The notes beneath the pieces were generated by a model. It ran no database searches, was not told where the DNA came from, and saw nothing but the letters and a program-made list of their open reading frames with translations. From Balaenoptera acutorostrata (taxonomy: Eukaryota > Chordata > Mammalia > Artiodactyla > Balaenopteridae), in NCBI RefSeq assembly GCF_949987535.1, contig NC_080067.1, positions 4,712,001 to 4,776,000 on the forward strand: DNA of 64,000 nucleotides, read 5' to 3'. Each line of letters starts with the position of its first letter. Positions within the stretch are counted from its first letter, which is position 1. Positions 44,846-56,805 of the stretch are shown in pieces. Position numbers and translations under genes: made by a program.

Positions 44846-44975
44846 TGGGCAACGCCATGCAAGACAATCAAATTGGACTATTTTCTTACACCATGCACAA
44901 AAATACATTCAAAATGAAGTAAAGATTTAAATGTAAGCCCTGAAATCATAAAACTTCTAGATGATAATATAGGCA
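44846..44975 (+). mobile_element. L1 ORF2 piece in opposite orientation (5' inversion)
   Basis: 'gactattttcttacaccatg', 'aaatgaagtaaagatttaaatg', 'cataaaacttctagatgat' is L1 ORF2 near its 3' end, but in sense, directly joined to the antisense 3'UTR at about 44845. Confidence 0.7.
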
Positions 44976-45004
44976 GTCAGCTCTCCCCTGGAGAGAGGTT
45001 GGAA

Positions 45005-45377
45005 GTGTGGGAGAGATTCAGTACCAGGAAGATTCTAGGCCACTAGCTTTGAAGATGGGGGTGGTGAGGGGAGAGGCATATGGCAAGGGTCTGAGGGTGG
45101 CCCGCTGGAGCTGAGAGCGGTGCCGACAGGCGCCTGCAACCACAAGGACCTGAATCCTTCCATCAGTCTGAATGGACATGGAAACAGTCTTTCCCAGAGC
45201 CTCCAGAAAGGCAAGTAGCGTGGCTGACACCCAGATTTTACCCTGAGAAACCTTGAGCAAAGAACCCAGCGCACCATGCCTGGATTTCTGACCCTAGAAC
45301 TGTGAGCTAATAGATGGGTTTGTTTTAGCCACTAAAGTGGTTATAATTCATTATGCAGCAATAGAAAACAAATACAA
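45005..45377 (+). mobile_element. MaLR-like LTR, diverged
   Basis: 'cttgagcaaagaacccagcg', 'ggatttctgaccctagaact', 'gagctaatagatgggtttg', 'agccactaaagtggttata' are MaLR-type LTR 3' text; the left part is less clear. Confidence 0.55.
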
Positions 45378-45379
45378 GT

Positions 45380-45575
45380 CATAAGAGACTGAATTTTATC
45401 AGTGGCCTGAATGGGCTTGGAAGAGACTTCTCAGTCTTAGCCGACATCTTGATTCAGCCTGGGAGACCCTGAGCAGAGAACCCAATTACTCTGTGCCCAG
45501 ACTTCTGGCCTACAGAAAATCAGAGATGAGAAACTGTGAAATGCTTTAAGTTACTAAGATTGGGTAACTGCTATG
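45380..45575 (+). mobile_element. MaLR-like LTR 3' end
   Basis: 'ttggaagagacttctcag', 'gacatcttgattcagcctgg', 'agacttctggcctacagaaa', 'gctttaagttactaagatt' match the 3' half of a MaLR-type LTR. It is adjacent to the previous one and partly parallel to it. Confidence 0.55.
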
Positions 45576-46197
45576 ACTGCTGTAACTAATACCCCCCTCA
45601 CCCCCGCCCCCAGCTCACATTGGAGGTGGAAGGCTGAAAACACTGGGCCGTGTCAAAACAAAGTCAAGGTTAGCCGTTGGGTATAGAATAGATAACGGCA
45701 ATATCTTATTGGCATACTTTTATTTTCTAAATTCATAAATATACTAAAAGTTAATAAAGGAAAATCACTATACTGTTCTGAAGAATATATGAAATTGAGG
45801 GTTATGAATAACAATTACTGCATCCAATTTGTTTCCCTGTTTTCTTTTGGTTGCACACATCAAGACAATCTCAACTCACACATATTTAGTAACCATGCAG
45901 ACAGTTTCATAATTCTATATACTGTGGACATGTATAGGCTGGAATGAAACAAATGGACCACTACAGAGCTACCACCTGTCATCACTGACACAGTTACAGG
46001 AAGTCTGATTAAACACAAAGAAGTGATAGAATTTTTATGCCAGGATTGGTATAAAATCAAATGTTTTGGTGGTTGTACAATTAATGTGGTCTCTAGAATG
46101 TTTCAATTTGATATGACTTTTAAGTGTACATTTAAGTGTACATGACATTAAGTGTACAAAGTTGATTTTATTACAGTATTTTAAACAGATGAATATA

Positions 46198-46231
<34 letters not shown>

Positions 46232-47079
46232 ACTGAAATTTGAATCCATGCTTTGTAGAACAGTGAAGTACCTTTGTCATTGTCCAGGGTTCCAGAGATA
46301 ATAATTTGCAAGCTCTTGCTCAGACCCTGTGACTCTATGCTGATAGCAGCTGGTCCTTCAGTATAGCTAACCTCATCAAGGAAGGAGACAAATGGCAGTG
46401 AATTAACAAACAGACAAATACTTTGTATTCAGCTGTTGTGAGGCAAAATACATGGTGGGAGAGGAAGAGCCTTAGGTCTTGGGCGACAGCAGCTCCTAGC
46501 TCTGTGAGCTTATCTCCTGGGATTGATGTTCCCTCCCAATGGGGAGGCCAAACAGTGATATCTTGTACCTGGGATTCTACCCATTTATGGGCCACGCAGG
46601 GCTGGAACACGCCTGTGATAGAATAGATGACCGTGAGCTTCTTGGGCTGTGGAGCTGGGCTGGCTTCATCACATAGGGCAGCAGGAGGTGACTTGCTACT
46701 CTAGACCCCAGTGACTGAAGTGTGGCTGAATTTTCTAGCTAATCCAGGAGACTAAATATCAAGATGCCTATGACACTTTTAGCTCAGTGCCTGGTACCTA
46801 TTTAAACCTCAAGCATACGACTGGCCCAATATCCTTTATCTAAAACCCTTGGGGCTGGCTGTTTTTGGCATTTTAAAAGGAAATTTAGTGCAAACATCTT
46901 ATATTGTAATGTCCCTGGTGAAATCTGGAGCAGCGTCCCATAATCAAGCATCTTAATATTTCATTTTTGAGTTTCATACCAAGTATCAATATTTATACTA
47001 AATGGGCCAAATGAAGACTATAACAGCTCCCTGCATTAGGGGCATTTTATAATTATAAAAGAGTTATAAAAGGGTTTCC
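45576..47079. other. No recognised feature apart from a (TG)n(TA)n tract
   Basis: A diverged segment near 46780-46950 may be a DNA-transposon relic. A stretch at 46120-46160 repeats 'ttaagtgtac' three times. No gene called. Confidence 0.35.
46199..46230 (+). repeat. (GT)n(AT)n microsatellite
   Basis: A compound dinucleotide run of about 32 bp, GT repeats followed by AT repeats. Confidence 0.9.
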
Positions 47080-47275
47080 AGGAAAACATTACAATTATAA
47101 ACATATATGTATCTAACACCAGAATCACAAAACACATGAAGCTAAAAACTAACATAATTGAAGACAGAAATAAATAATTCAACAAAAATATTTGAAGACT
47201 TCAATTCCCCATTCAGAATAACTGATGGAACAATTAGAAAGAAAATCAACGATATTTAGAAGGTGTGAATATTAA
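47080..47275 (+). mobile_element. Old L1 ORF2 fragment
   Basis: 'acattacaattataaacata', 'catgaagctaaaaactaaca', 'aattcaacaaaaatatttg' follow the L1 endonuclease-region coding strand, heavily decayed. Confidence 0.65.
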
Positions 47276-47479
47276 CTAAGGATTTCTAAACTTCTTGCCC
47301 AAGTTTGATTTGAACTAGCCCAGCTTCCTGATCTAGCCATACAATATTTGATTTCTATGCTTATTAACTTAAGTTTCATGATCCCTAGGCAACACGTATG
47401 TGGATTTCAGGGGTTCACAATCCTATAAAATAATATGAAAACATTTTTTTGTGAGTGAATGCATTGGGGAAAGTGTGTT

Positions 47480-48010
47480 CATAGCTTTCATCAGTCAGTT
47501 AACATATATTCTTTGGGGGTATATTAAGCACCAGGTACTGGACAGAGTGTTGGGGAAACAGCTATGAATAGACAGATTCATATGGAGCTTGTATTCCACT
47601 GGAGGTAGATGGGGTGGGCCATTCAGACAATAAACATAAGTCAATGAGATTAGATACTAATGCATGCTCTGAAGACAATAGAATAGAGTAATGTGATAGG
47701 CACTGGCTTTGAGGGCCACTGATTTAGCTGGGGGATTCAAAGAATTCTTAGGGGGTGACATTTGAAGGATGAAAACAGAAGAAGAAAAGTACTAATGTCT
47801 TAAGATAGGGGCAGATGTGTTTTATTCAAGAGGCTGAACGAAGACCAGAGTGGCTGGAGCACAGAAACCCAATGGGATGGTAGAGAGAGGTGATTTTGGA
47901 GTAGGCAGGGGTCAGATTGTGGAGAGCCTTCCAGGCGGAGTTCCAGGCCCTACACTGTGACATGCCCATGGTGAGAGCCATTTCAAGGTCCCAAGCATGG
48001 ATTTATTCTC
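47480..48010 (+). repeat. Ancient interspersed repeat, family not named
   Basis: 'attaagcaccaggtactgg', 'gcttgtattccactggagg', 'cagacaataaacataagtc', 'ggtgacatttgaaggatg', 'agaccagagtggctggagc', 'ggtcagattgtggagagcc' follow a well-known high-copy mammalian repeat layout. The 21.74 kb copy covers its right part. Confidence 0.6.
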
Positions 48011-49098
48011 ACTACTGTGTGCACAACGGGATCCCAGCTATGAACTAATTTCCACGGTCCAGATGGGAGATGCGGGTGGCTTGGGTCAAGAGAAGAAGAG
48101 GGGGTTCCCTCAAGATCTTAGCAATCACCAAGGCAAGGAGCGCTTTGAAATGGGAGCGTACCAGTCCGAAAATCATTAGAAAGCAAATTAAATAAGCTTA
48201 AGTCAAGCGGGACACGAGTTCACATCTTTCATTATGTCTTCCTTGGGTCTGCAAGCCTGTGACGTAGAAAAGGGCAGTGTTGATCGTATCAGCGAAAGAA
48301 GTTGCAGGCAGTAATCCAAGTAGGGTTTAAATCACCGCTGATGTCAACAAGTGAAAAAAGGTAAGTAACACTAGCTTCTCCAAGTTCTAGTGGCTTTTGA
48401 TAGTAGAAGTTTCCCCTTCCAGTTCTCATGTATGGACTTTCATGCTTTGCCTCTATCATCTCAAAGTTCTGAACATCTTCAGAGGGAGATGGTGGGGAAG
48501 GTCATGTGCCTGTGTTAAAGCTGGGCCTACGACTGTCTAATCTCGGGTCTGTTCCACATTTCACTAGTAAGGACCCAGCCGCATAAACACACCTCACTGC
48601 AAGGGACCGGGAGAAGTAGGGTACGGTGAGCGCTAATCATCTCAGCTCCAGAGATAGGACTCCTGCCACACCCCGTTGGCTTATGACTGGATTGTTCAAG
48701 ATGAAGCTGGAGCATTTCCTCTGTTCTCTTAAGCAAATGAAATAATAGAATCTCTCTCTGTGACATCAATTTGCCTCAATGGTGGGCAGTTTCTTTTTTC
48801 TGTTTGTTTTTGTTTTGTTGGTTGTTTGTTGAACTGCAGTCTACCTGCATCAAAATAGTATTCTCCAGTTTTTAGAAGTAGAATCCTTATCTGTTTTCTT
48901 TTTTAAAGACCATGCTACCTTTCGGCCTCTTCACTAATTGGGTACCTGTTTGGGGTTTCCCTGTACCCAATCATACCTGTCAAACGCACAGTCATATTTT
49001 GTGTCCTGAGATCAGCTTTGGAAAACCAAAGTATTTTATAAGATAGAAGAGTTAATTGCTGGATTGAGGGCCTATTATCAACAATTAAAACTTGTGTT
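48011..49098. other. No recognised feature
   Basis: No gene or repeat called. A 9-bp perfect inverted repeat (ATTGGGTAC, 48937-48945, and GTACCCAAT, 48963-48971) is the only structure noticed. Confidence 0.4.
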
Positions 49099-49660
49099 GT
49101 CTATTTACAATAGCCAAGACATGGAAACAACCTAAAAGTCCATCAATAGATGAATAGATAAAGAAGATGTGGTACATATATTCAATGGAATACTACTCAG
49201 CCATAAAAAAGAATGAAATAATGCCATTTGCAGCAACATGGATGGATCGAGAGATTATCATAGTAAGTGAAGTAAGTCAGACAGAGAAAGACAAATATCA
49301 TATGATATCACTTACATGTGGAATCTAAAAAAAATGATACAAATGAACTTACTTAAAAAACAGAAACAGACTCACAGACATAGAAAACAAACTTATGGTT
49401 ACCAAAGGGGAAAGTGGGGGAAGGATAAATTAGGAGTTAGGGATCAACAGATACACACTAGTATATATAAAATAGATAACCAACAAGGATCAACTCTATG
49501 ACACAGGGAACTATTCCCAATGTCTTGTAATAACGTATAGTGGGAAAGAATTTGAAAAAGAATATATTTATATATATATATGTGTACATATAACTGAATC
49601 ATTTTGCTGTACACCTGAAACTAACACAACATTGTAAATCAACTATATTTCAAAACAAAA
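49099..49660 (+). mobile_element. 5'-truncated L1
   Basis: It starts 'ctatttacaatagccaag' in ORF2 and runs through 'gcagcaacatggatggatc', 'gataaccaacaaggatcaac' and 'catttttgctgtacacctg'-like 3'UTR to an A-rich tail. A short repeat (aaacttgt) flanks it, suggesting a TSD. Confidence 0.9.
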
Positions 49661-49799
49661 AGAAAAGAAACTTGTCCACAAGTAGAGTGTGAACATTTAG
49701 GACCTACAAAGAGTCTATAGCCATAGGTTCTAGCCCGTATATTTGTGTAACCTCTGACTGCTCTACTCTGTCTAGCCTCCCTATTGTTCTATATTTAAT

Positions 49800-49975
49800 T
49801 ATAAATATGATAGCTGGTATTTATTGAATGCTTTCTCTGTGCCAGGCCTTCTTCTAAGCATTTTACCCTAATTATTGCAATCTTCACAAGAAACCTACAA
49901 AGTAGGTATTATTATTCTTGTTATAGATGGCAAAATTGAGTCACGGAGAGGTTAAATAGTTTTAGAAAAATTATG
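49800..49975 (+). repeat. MIR SINE
   Basis: 'ggtatttattgaatgctttc', 'gtgccaggccttcttctaag', 'aaagtaggtattattattc' and 'gtcacggagaggttaaatag' are diagnostic. Confidence 0.92.
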
Positions 49976-50320
49976 GATTTCAGGACCATCAGATTAGATA
50001 CCTTTCAGGGTATTGGGTGAGGCTCTCTGGTATGATTTTCACTTATAAATTTTTGGAGAACTTTTTTGCTTATTTGTCTATATTAATGACTCAGCAACGT
50101 ATCTGGCTTGCCTTACCTTGTTTCCAAGTTAGTTTCACAGGAAGAATATTGTTCATGCTTTCTGGCTACAGGGACATATATCTTTACAAGTACCCAAGAT
50201 ACTTCCTGTGATACTTCCTATGAGTTTCTCCCATGATGCTCATCATATCAATGATACCGTTTTCAAGGAAGTGATGGGTTGACTAAGCATGATTCTTGGC
50301 TGTAGACCCATTGTACTCTT
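49976..50320. other. No recognised feature
   Basis: No gene or repeat recognised. Confidence 0.4.
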
Positions 50321-50331
50321 TGCATAACATT

Positions 50332-50663
50332 AAAAAAAATAAATTTATTTATTTATTTATTTTTGGCTGCATTGGGTCTTCATTGTTGTGCACAGGCTTT
50401 CTCTAGTTGCGGCGAGCGGGGGCTACTCTTTGTTGCGGTGTGCGGGCTTCTCGTTGCGGTGGCTTCTCTTGTTGTGGAGCACGGGCTCTAGATGCGCGAG
50501 CTTCAGCAGTTGTGGATCGTGGGCTCTAGAGCACAGGCTCAGTAGTTGTGGCGCACGGGCTTAGTTGTTCCGCTGCATGTGGGATCTTCCCGGACCAGGG
50601 CTTGAACCCATGTCCCCTGCATTGGCAGGGGAATTCTTATCCACTGCACCACCAGGGAAATCC
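50332..50663 (-). mobile_element. CHR-type SINE, diverged subfamily
   Basis: On the minus strand: 'ttccctggtggtgcagtgg' head, B box GGTTCAAGCCC, longer 'gtggcgcacggg' body and a taaat tail. TSD tgcatRacatt lies at 50321-50331 and 50664-50674 (one mismatch). The body differs from the 11.75 and 26.1 kb copies and lacks their 24-bp duplication. Confidence 0.93.
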
Positions 50664-50674
50664 TGCATGACATT

Positions 50675-51811
50675 TTTGAATCCTTATCTGAAGTCATTTC
50701 TTCACGAGAACATTTTGCTTGTGTTACCAAAATTATAAGCTGCTGAAGAGGCAGCTCAGGACTCACGTGGAACAGGATCATTCGTAAGTCTTCTGGGCAA
50801 AGTACTCGTTTTCAAGTTGCATTTATTGGCACTGTTCAGTTTAGGTGAGAATACTGTGTGAAGTAAGCTCTCTTCAAAAAATCATCTTTGAGTTTATTTA
50901 CTCAGTAACACAATCCAACCGTTGTCAAATCCATCTACTACTATTTACCCATGAGGCATCTTAAGGAGGGCTGATTCATTTCTCAGATTGTTCAAAAATG
51001 AAGTGCTAAAACAGAAATTGGTTCTTACGCATTTTTTTTTTTATTTCCTCTTAAATCTTGGCTGATGTTCTCTGCTTTTGTATACTGTGGGAAAATTTCT
51101 TCTAGTTGGTAATGAGCTATCAGGAAGCTCAACCCTCAGGCCTTATAAGACCCAAGAATTTACACAGTGTTAAACGCATTTTCAGTGTGAAGCCCTTTAG
51201 ATGGCCATTCCTGTGGCAACTTCCTCTTGTCTCTATCACTTTGTTTTGTTTGACCCAACTTGTACATTTCTGTGATGGAGTTGGCCCCTGGAGAGCATCC
51301 TGGGATGCTCTTCAGTTTCTAGAAGGTAGCTGCCTAATTTTCTCTTTTTCAAAATATGAGTGCCTTTTGGGCCAGCTCATCAACTGGACACATTTTGGGA
51401 TTTCTCAAAACTCAGTCACATCTGGCTAAGACCCAGTCTTATTTTCTCTCCTGGGTACAACTTTTATAACAAAGCATTCGACAGGATTGAGGAATTAGAT
51501 GCTCCATTTACAGCCTATTAACAACAACCAAGATGTGGGCTGCAAGCGTGGGCTAAGGGTTTCAGGCCTGTAGTATGCTTGGCCATGGATACTATTCAAA
51601 ATATTTACGTAACTATTCAACATATTTATGTAAATTCTGGTTTGCATGCATTTTAAATCACTGTGGGTCTGGGGGAAGGATTAAGGGTTAAGATATTTCC
51701 AGTTTATAATACTTATAATGCTTTATAATACTCAGCACACTTTCTTACCATTCTAATTTTTATATAAGCCCCAAGTCCTGAAAAAGAAACTCTAAGAGAT
51801 TCTAAACCTGT
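50675..51811. other. No recognised feature
   Basis: A 107-codon ORF at 51106-51429 (plus) has no recognised domain and no supporting context. No repeat called. Confidence 0.4.
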
Positions 51812-52425
51812 ATTGACCAATATGGTAACTACATTTGAACTATAGCTTGTCCAAATTAGTGCAAAGATGCACTGTGAATGTAAAATATACACCAGATTTT
51901 TTAATAAATTTATTTATTTATTCATTTTTGCTGTGTTGGGTCTTCGTTTCTGTGCGAGGGCTTTCTCTAGTTGCGGCGAGTGGGGGCCACTCTTCATCGC
52001 GGTGCGCGGGCCTCTCACTATCGCGGCCTCTCTTGTTGCGGAGCACAGGCTCCAGACGCGCAGGCTCAGTAGTTGTGGCTCACGGGCCCAGTTGCTCCGC
52101 GGCATGTGGGATCTTCCCAGCCAGGGCTTTGAACTCATGTCCCCTGCATTGGCAGGCAGATTATCAACCACTGCGCCACCAGGGAAGCCCACACCAGATT
52201 TTAAAGACTTAGTATGACAAGTAAAATCTAAAATATCTTCTTAATAATTTTTTATATTGGCTACATGTTAAAATAATAATATTTTGGATAGATTGGGTTG
52301 AATAAAATATATTGTTAAAATTAATCACTTGTTTCTTTTTCCTTTTTTAAATGTGACTCAGAAAATTTTAAACTACACATGTGGCTTACATTACTGACTT
52401 ACATTATATTAGTATTGGACAACAT
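51812..52425 (+). mobile_element. Old non-autonomous DNA transposon, split by a SINE
   Basis: The text 'gaccaatatggtaactac', 'gcactgtgaatgtaaaatat', then after the SINE 'aaagacttagtatgacaag', 'tggctacatgttaaaataa', 'cacatgtggcttacattac', 'attggacaacattgtgct' follows a common mammalian DNA-transposon relic that I cannot name. Confidence 0.55.
51901..52190 (-). mobile_element. CHR-type SINE
   Basis: On the minus strand: 'gggcttccctggtggcgcag' head, B box, GC-rich body with only one 'gcaccgcgatgaagag' unit, taaat tail. A perfect 12-bp TSD (acaccagatttt) lies at 51889-51900 and 52191-52202. Confidence 0.95.
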
Positions 52426-52489
52426 TGTGCTAAACAATTAATAAAGACTGTTACAATCTTAATATATATTAATGTTTAGCACAGATCAC

Positions 52490-53299
52490 AGTTGAGAAAT
52501 ATTGACATTTGCTGGTCTTGATATTTGCCATACTGAAGTTGTAATTAAAATGCCAGTAAATCCTCATTGAGTCAGGACACTTATTTCTTACTTGAGTTCA
52601 CCCATTCACCTTCCAACGTCTAAGCTTAAAAAAAAGTCTCCCTAAAATAGGCTTTGATGTGCATGTTCTGGTGTCTGAAATAGTCTCATTGCTTTTGGTG
52701 GATTATACTTGAGAAGCAGGAGGCATGGTTTGTTTTGATAGTGAGGAATGCAAGAGGCTTTCTAGCTTAGATTTAACATTCCATCTGCTGTGTTTTACAA
52801 GTAGAAGAGCTCAGTGAAGAGGGACCTGCTGGAATGGGGTGGTGGTGGTTCTGTTTTATCCCATGTCTTCCTTTTTTTTAAACTTATGAGCTAAAGAAGA
52901 GACATAACAAACAACGTCACTGTGCATTAACAACCTTGCCAAGTGTAACAGATGAACATAGTTCTATTGAGTATCACTCAGTCTTAGCCAGTCAGATTGC
53001 TCACTGCTCTGCCTCAACTGCCAGGGAAAGGCATCTCTTTAGAGCTATAGATGCCATTTATGATTCAAAGAGAACTGCTTCCTATGGATCGCTATAATAA
53101 ATCAAAAGCAGGAAGCCTGTTTCCTTGGATGAAACGGAGTAAATTTCTGACTGCCAGGTCTCCGTGGAGTTCATAGGTGGAAGGGATTTATAAGTAGGGA
53201 CTCAAAGGAGTTATCTCTCTAGCTCATGTGTAAGCAATTTGGGGTCAAGCCTTTAAGCTGGTGAATGTGCTTTCTACACATGTTCTTTCTCTTTTCCTA
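52490..53299. other. No recognised feature
   Basis: No gene or repeat recognised; short T- and A-runs only. Confidence 0.4.
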
Positions 53300-53498
53300 T
53301 GGGCTGGAAAGGCAATGACCAGATTTACCTTGAAACTTGATGAGCAGCCTCTATTAGCCTGGGTCCCTGAATGACCATGTGGAAGACAGACATGTGCTGC
53401 CTGGGCTGTTCTGTGAGAGAGAATTAAACTTTCATGTGTTTCAGCTGTTGTGTTTTGGGGGTTATTTGTTACAGATGTTTGGCCAACCCTAGCTAATG
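53300..53498 (+). mobile_element. LTR 3' end, ERVL/MaLR-like
   Basis: 'gagcagcctctattagcctg', 'gtccctgaatgaccatgtgg', 'ttttgggggttatttgttac' and 'ccaaccctagctaatgta' match a MaLR/ERVL-type LTR 3' end. Confidence 0.6.
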
Positions 53499-54576
53499 TA
53501 AACCCTATTAGTTATCCTTTTTAATGAAGTGTGGTTGATTTACAATATTACATTAGTTGCAGGTGTACAATATAGTGATTCAATATTTTTATAGATTATA
53601 CTCCATTTAAAGTTATTAATAAATATTGGCTATATCTCCCTGTGCTGCACAATATATCTTTGTTGCTTATCTATTTTGTACACAGTAGTTTGTACCTCTT
53701 AAACCCCTACCCCTATCTTGCCCCTCCCCACTTCCCTTTCCTCACTGGTACCCACTAGATTGTTCTCTATATCTGTGAGTCTGTTTCTGTTTTGTTACAT
53801 ACATTCATTTGCTTTATTTTTTAGATTCTACATATAAGTGATAATATAGAGTATTTGTCTTTCCCTGTCTGAATTATTTCTCTAAGTATGATACCCTCCA
53901 GGACAATCCAAGTTGTTGCAAATTAATCAATTTCATTGTATTATATGGCTGAGTAGTATCCAATTGCATATATATATACAACATCTGCTTTATTCATTCA
54001 TCTCTTGATGGACACTTAGGTTGCTTCCATGTCTTGACTATTTAAAATAATGCTGCTATGAACACTGGGGTGCTGTATCTTTTCATATTAGTGTTTTTGG
54101 TTTTTTTAGATATATACCCAAGAGTGGAATTGCTGGGTCATATAGCAGCTCTATTTTTAGTTTTGTTTTTTTTTTTAGATTCCTCCATACTTATTTTCCA
54201 TAGTGGCTACACCAATTTACATTCCCACCAACAGAGTACAAGGGTTCCCTTTTCTCCACATCCTCTCCAACATTTGTTATTTGTAGACTTTTTGATGATA
54301 GCCATTCTGATAGGTGTTAGGTGATATCTTCTTTTTTTTTTAATATCTTTATTGGAGTATAATTGCTTTACAATGTTGTGTTAGTTTCTGCTGTATAACA
54401 AAGTGAATCAGCTATACGTATACATTTATCCCCATATCCCCTCCCTCTTGCGTCTCCTTCCCACCCTCCCTATCCCACCCCTCTAGGTGGTCACAAAGCA
54501 CCGAGCTGATCTCCTTGTGCTGTGAGGCTGCTTCCCACTAGCTATCTATTTTACATTTGGTACTATATATGCCACT

Positions 54577-56750
54577 TTACCTGCTACTTTACCAAATTCA
54601 TTGATTAGCTCTAGTAGATTTCTGGTAGCATCTTTAGGATTCTCTATGTATAGTATGTCATCTGCAAACAGTGACAGTTTTACTTCTTCTTTTCCGATTT
54701 GGATTCCTTTTATTTCTTTTTCTTCTCTGATGGCTGTGGCTAAAACTTCCAAAACTATGTTGAATAATAGTGGTGAGAGTGGGCAACCTTGTCTTGTTCC
54801 TGATCTTAGAGGAAATGGTTTCAGTTTTTCACCATTGAGAACGATGCTGGCTGTGGGTTTGTCATATATGGCCTTTATTATGTTGAGGTAAGTTCCCTCT
54901 GTGCCTAGTTTCTGGAGGGTTTTTGTCATAAATTGGTGTTGAATTTTGTCCCAAAAATTTTCTGCATCTATTGAGATGATCATATGGTTTTTATCCTTCA
55001 ATTTGTTAATGTGGTGTATCACATTGATTGATTTGCATATATTGAAGAATCCTTGCATTCCTGGGATAAACCCCACTTTATCATGGTGTATGATCCTTTT
55101 AATGTGCTGTTACATTCTGTTTGCTAGTATTTTGTTGAGGATTTTTGCATCTATGCTCATCAGTGATATTGGCCTATAGCTTTCTTTTTGTGCGATATCT
55201 TTGTCTGGTTTTGGTATCAGGGTGATGATGGTGGCCTCGTAGAATAAGTTTGGGAGTATTCCTTCCTCTGCAATTTTTTGGAAGAGTTTGAGAAGGATGG
55301 GTGTTAGCTCTTCTCTAAATGTTTGATAGAATTCGCCTGTGAAGCCATCTGGTCCTGGACTTCTGTTTGTTGGAAGATTTTAAATCACAGTTTCAATTTC
55401 ATTACTTGTGATTGGTCTGTTCATAATTTCTATTTCTTCCTGGTTCAGTCTTGGAAGGTTATACCTTTCTAAGAATTTGTCCATTTCTTCCAGGTTGTCC
55501 ATTTTATTGGCAGAGAGTTGCTTGTAGTAGTCTCTTATGATGCTTTGTATTTCTGCAGTGTCAGCTGTTACCTCTTTTTCATTTCTAATCTGTTGATTTG
55601 AGTCTTTTCCCTTTTTTCTTGATAAGTCTGGCTAATGGTTTATTTATTTTGTTTATCTTCTCAAAGAATCAGCCTTTAGTTTTATTGATCTTTATTATTG
55701 TTTCCTTCATTTCTTTTTCATTTATTTCGGATCTGATCTATATGATTTCTTTCCTTCTGCTAACTTTGGGTGTTTTTTCTTCTTCTTTCTTTCTCTAATT
55801 GCTTCAGGTATAAGGTTAGGTTGTCTATCTGATATTTTTCTTCTTCTTGAGGTAGGATTGTATTGGTATAAACTTCCCTCTTAGAACGGCTTTTGCTGCA
55901 TCCTATAGATTTTGGGTCATCATGTTTTCATTGTCATTTGTTTCTAGGTATTTTTTTATTTCTTCAGTGATCTCTTGGTTATTTAGTAGTGTATTGTTTA
56001 GCCTCCATTTGTTTGTATTTTTTACAGTTTTTTTCCTGTAATTAATATCTAGTCTCATAGCATTGTGGTTGGAAAAAATACTTGACGTGATTTCAATTTT
56101 CTTAAATTTACCAAGGCTTGATTTGTGATCCAAGATATGATCTATCCTGGAGAATGTTCCATGAGCACTTGAGAAGAAAGTGTATTCTATTGTTTTTGGA
56201 TGGAATGTCCTATAAATATCAATTAAGTCCATCTTGTTTAATGTATCATTTAAAGCTTGTGTTTCTTTATTTATTTTCATTTTGGATGATCTGTCCATTG
56301 GTGAAAGTGGGGTGTTAAAGTCCCCTACTATTGTTGTGTTACTGTCGATTTCCCCTTTTATGGCTGTTAGCATTTGCCTTATATGAGGTCCTCCTATGTT
56401 GGGTGCATAAATATTTACAATTGTTAAATCTTCTTCTTGGATTGATCCCTTGATCATTATGTAGTGTCTTTCTTTGTTTATTGTAATAGTCTTTATTTTA
56501 AAGTCTATTTTGTCTGATATGAGAATTGCTACTCCAGCTTTCTTTTGATTTCCATTTGCATGGAATATCTTTTCCCGTCCCCTCACTTTCAGTCTGTATG
56601 TGTCCTTAGGTCTGAAGTAGGTCTCTTGTAGACAGCATATATACAGGTCTTGCTTTTGTATCCACCAGCCAGTCTATGTCTTTTGGTTGGAGCATTTAAT
56701 CCATTTACATTTAAGGTAATTATCGATATATATGTTCCTATTACCATTTT
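54577..56750 (-). pseudogene. L1 ORF2, broken and internally deleted
   Basis: The minus strand keeps the endonuclease region (FHANGNQKKAGVAILISDK, TIVGDFNTPLSPMDRS, SRIDHILDH; 55903-56586) and the RT palm ([29 protein letters not shown]; 54546-55076). The FADD catalytic motif reads FADDILY, with one residue missing. The last third of ORF2, including the cysteine-rich end, is deleted, and several stops and frameshifts are present. Confidence 0.93.
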
Positions 56751-56805
56751 CTTAATTGTTTTGGGTTCGTTACTGTAGGTCTTTTCCTTCTCTTTTGCTT
56801 CCTGC

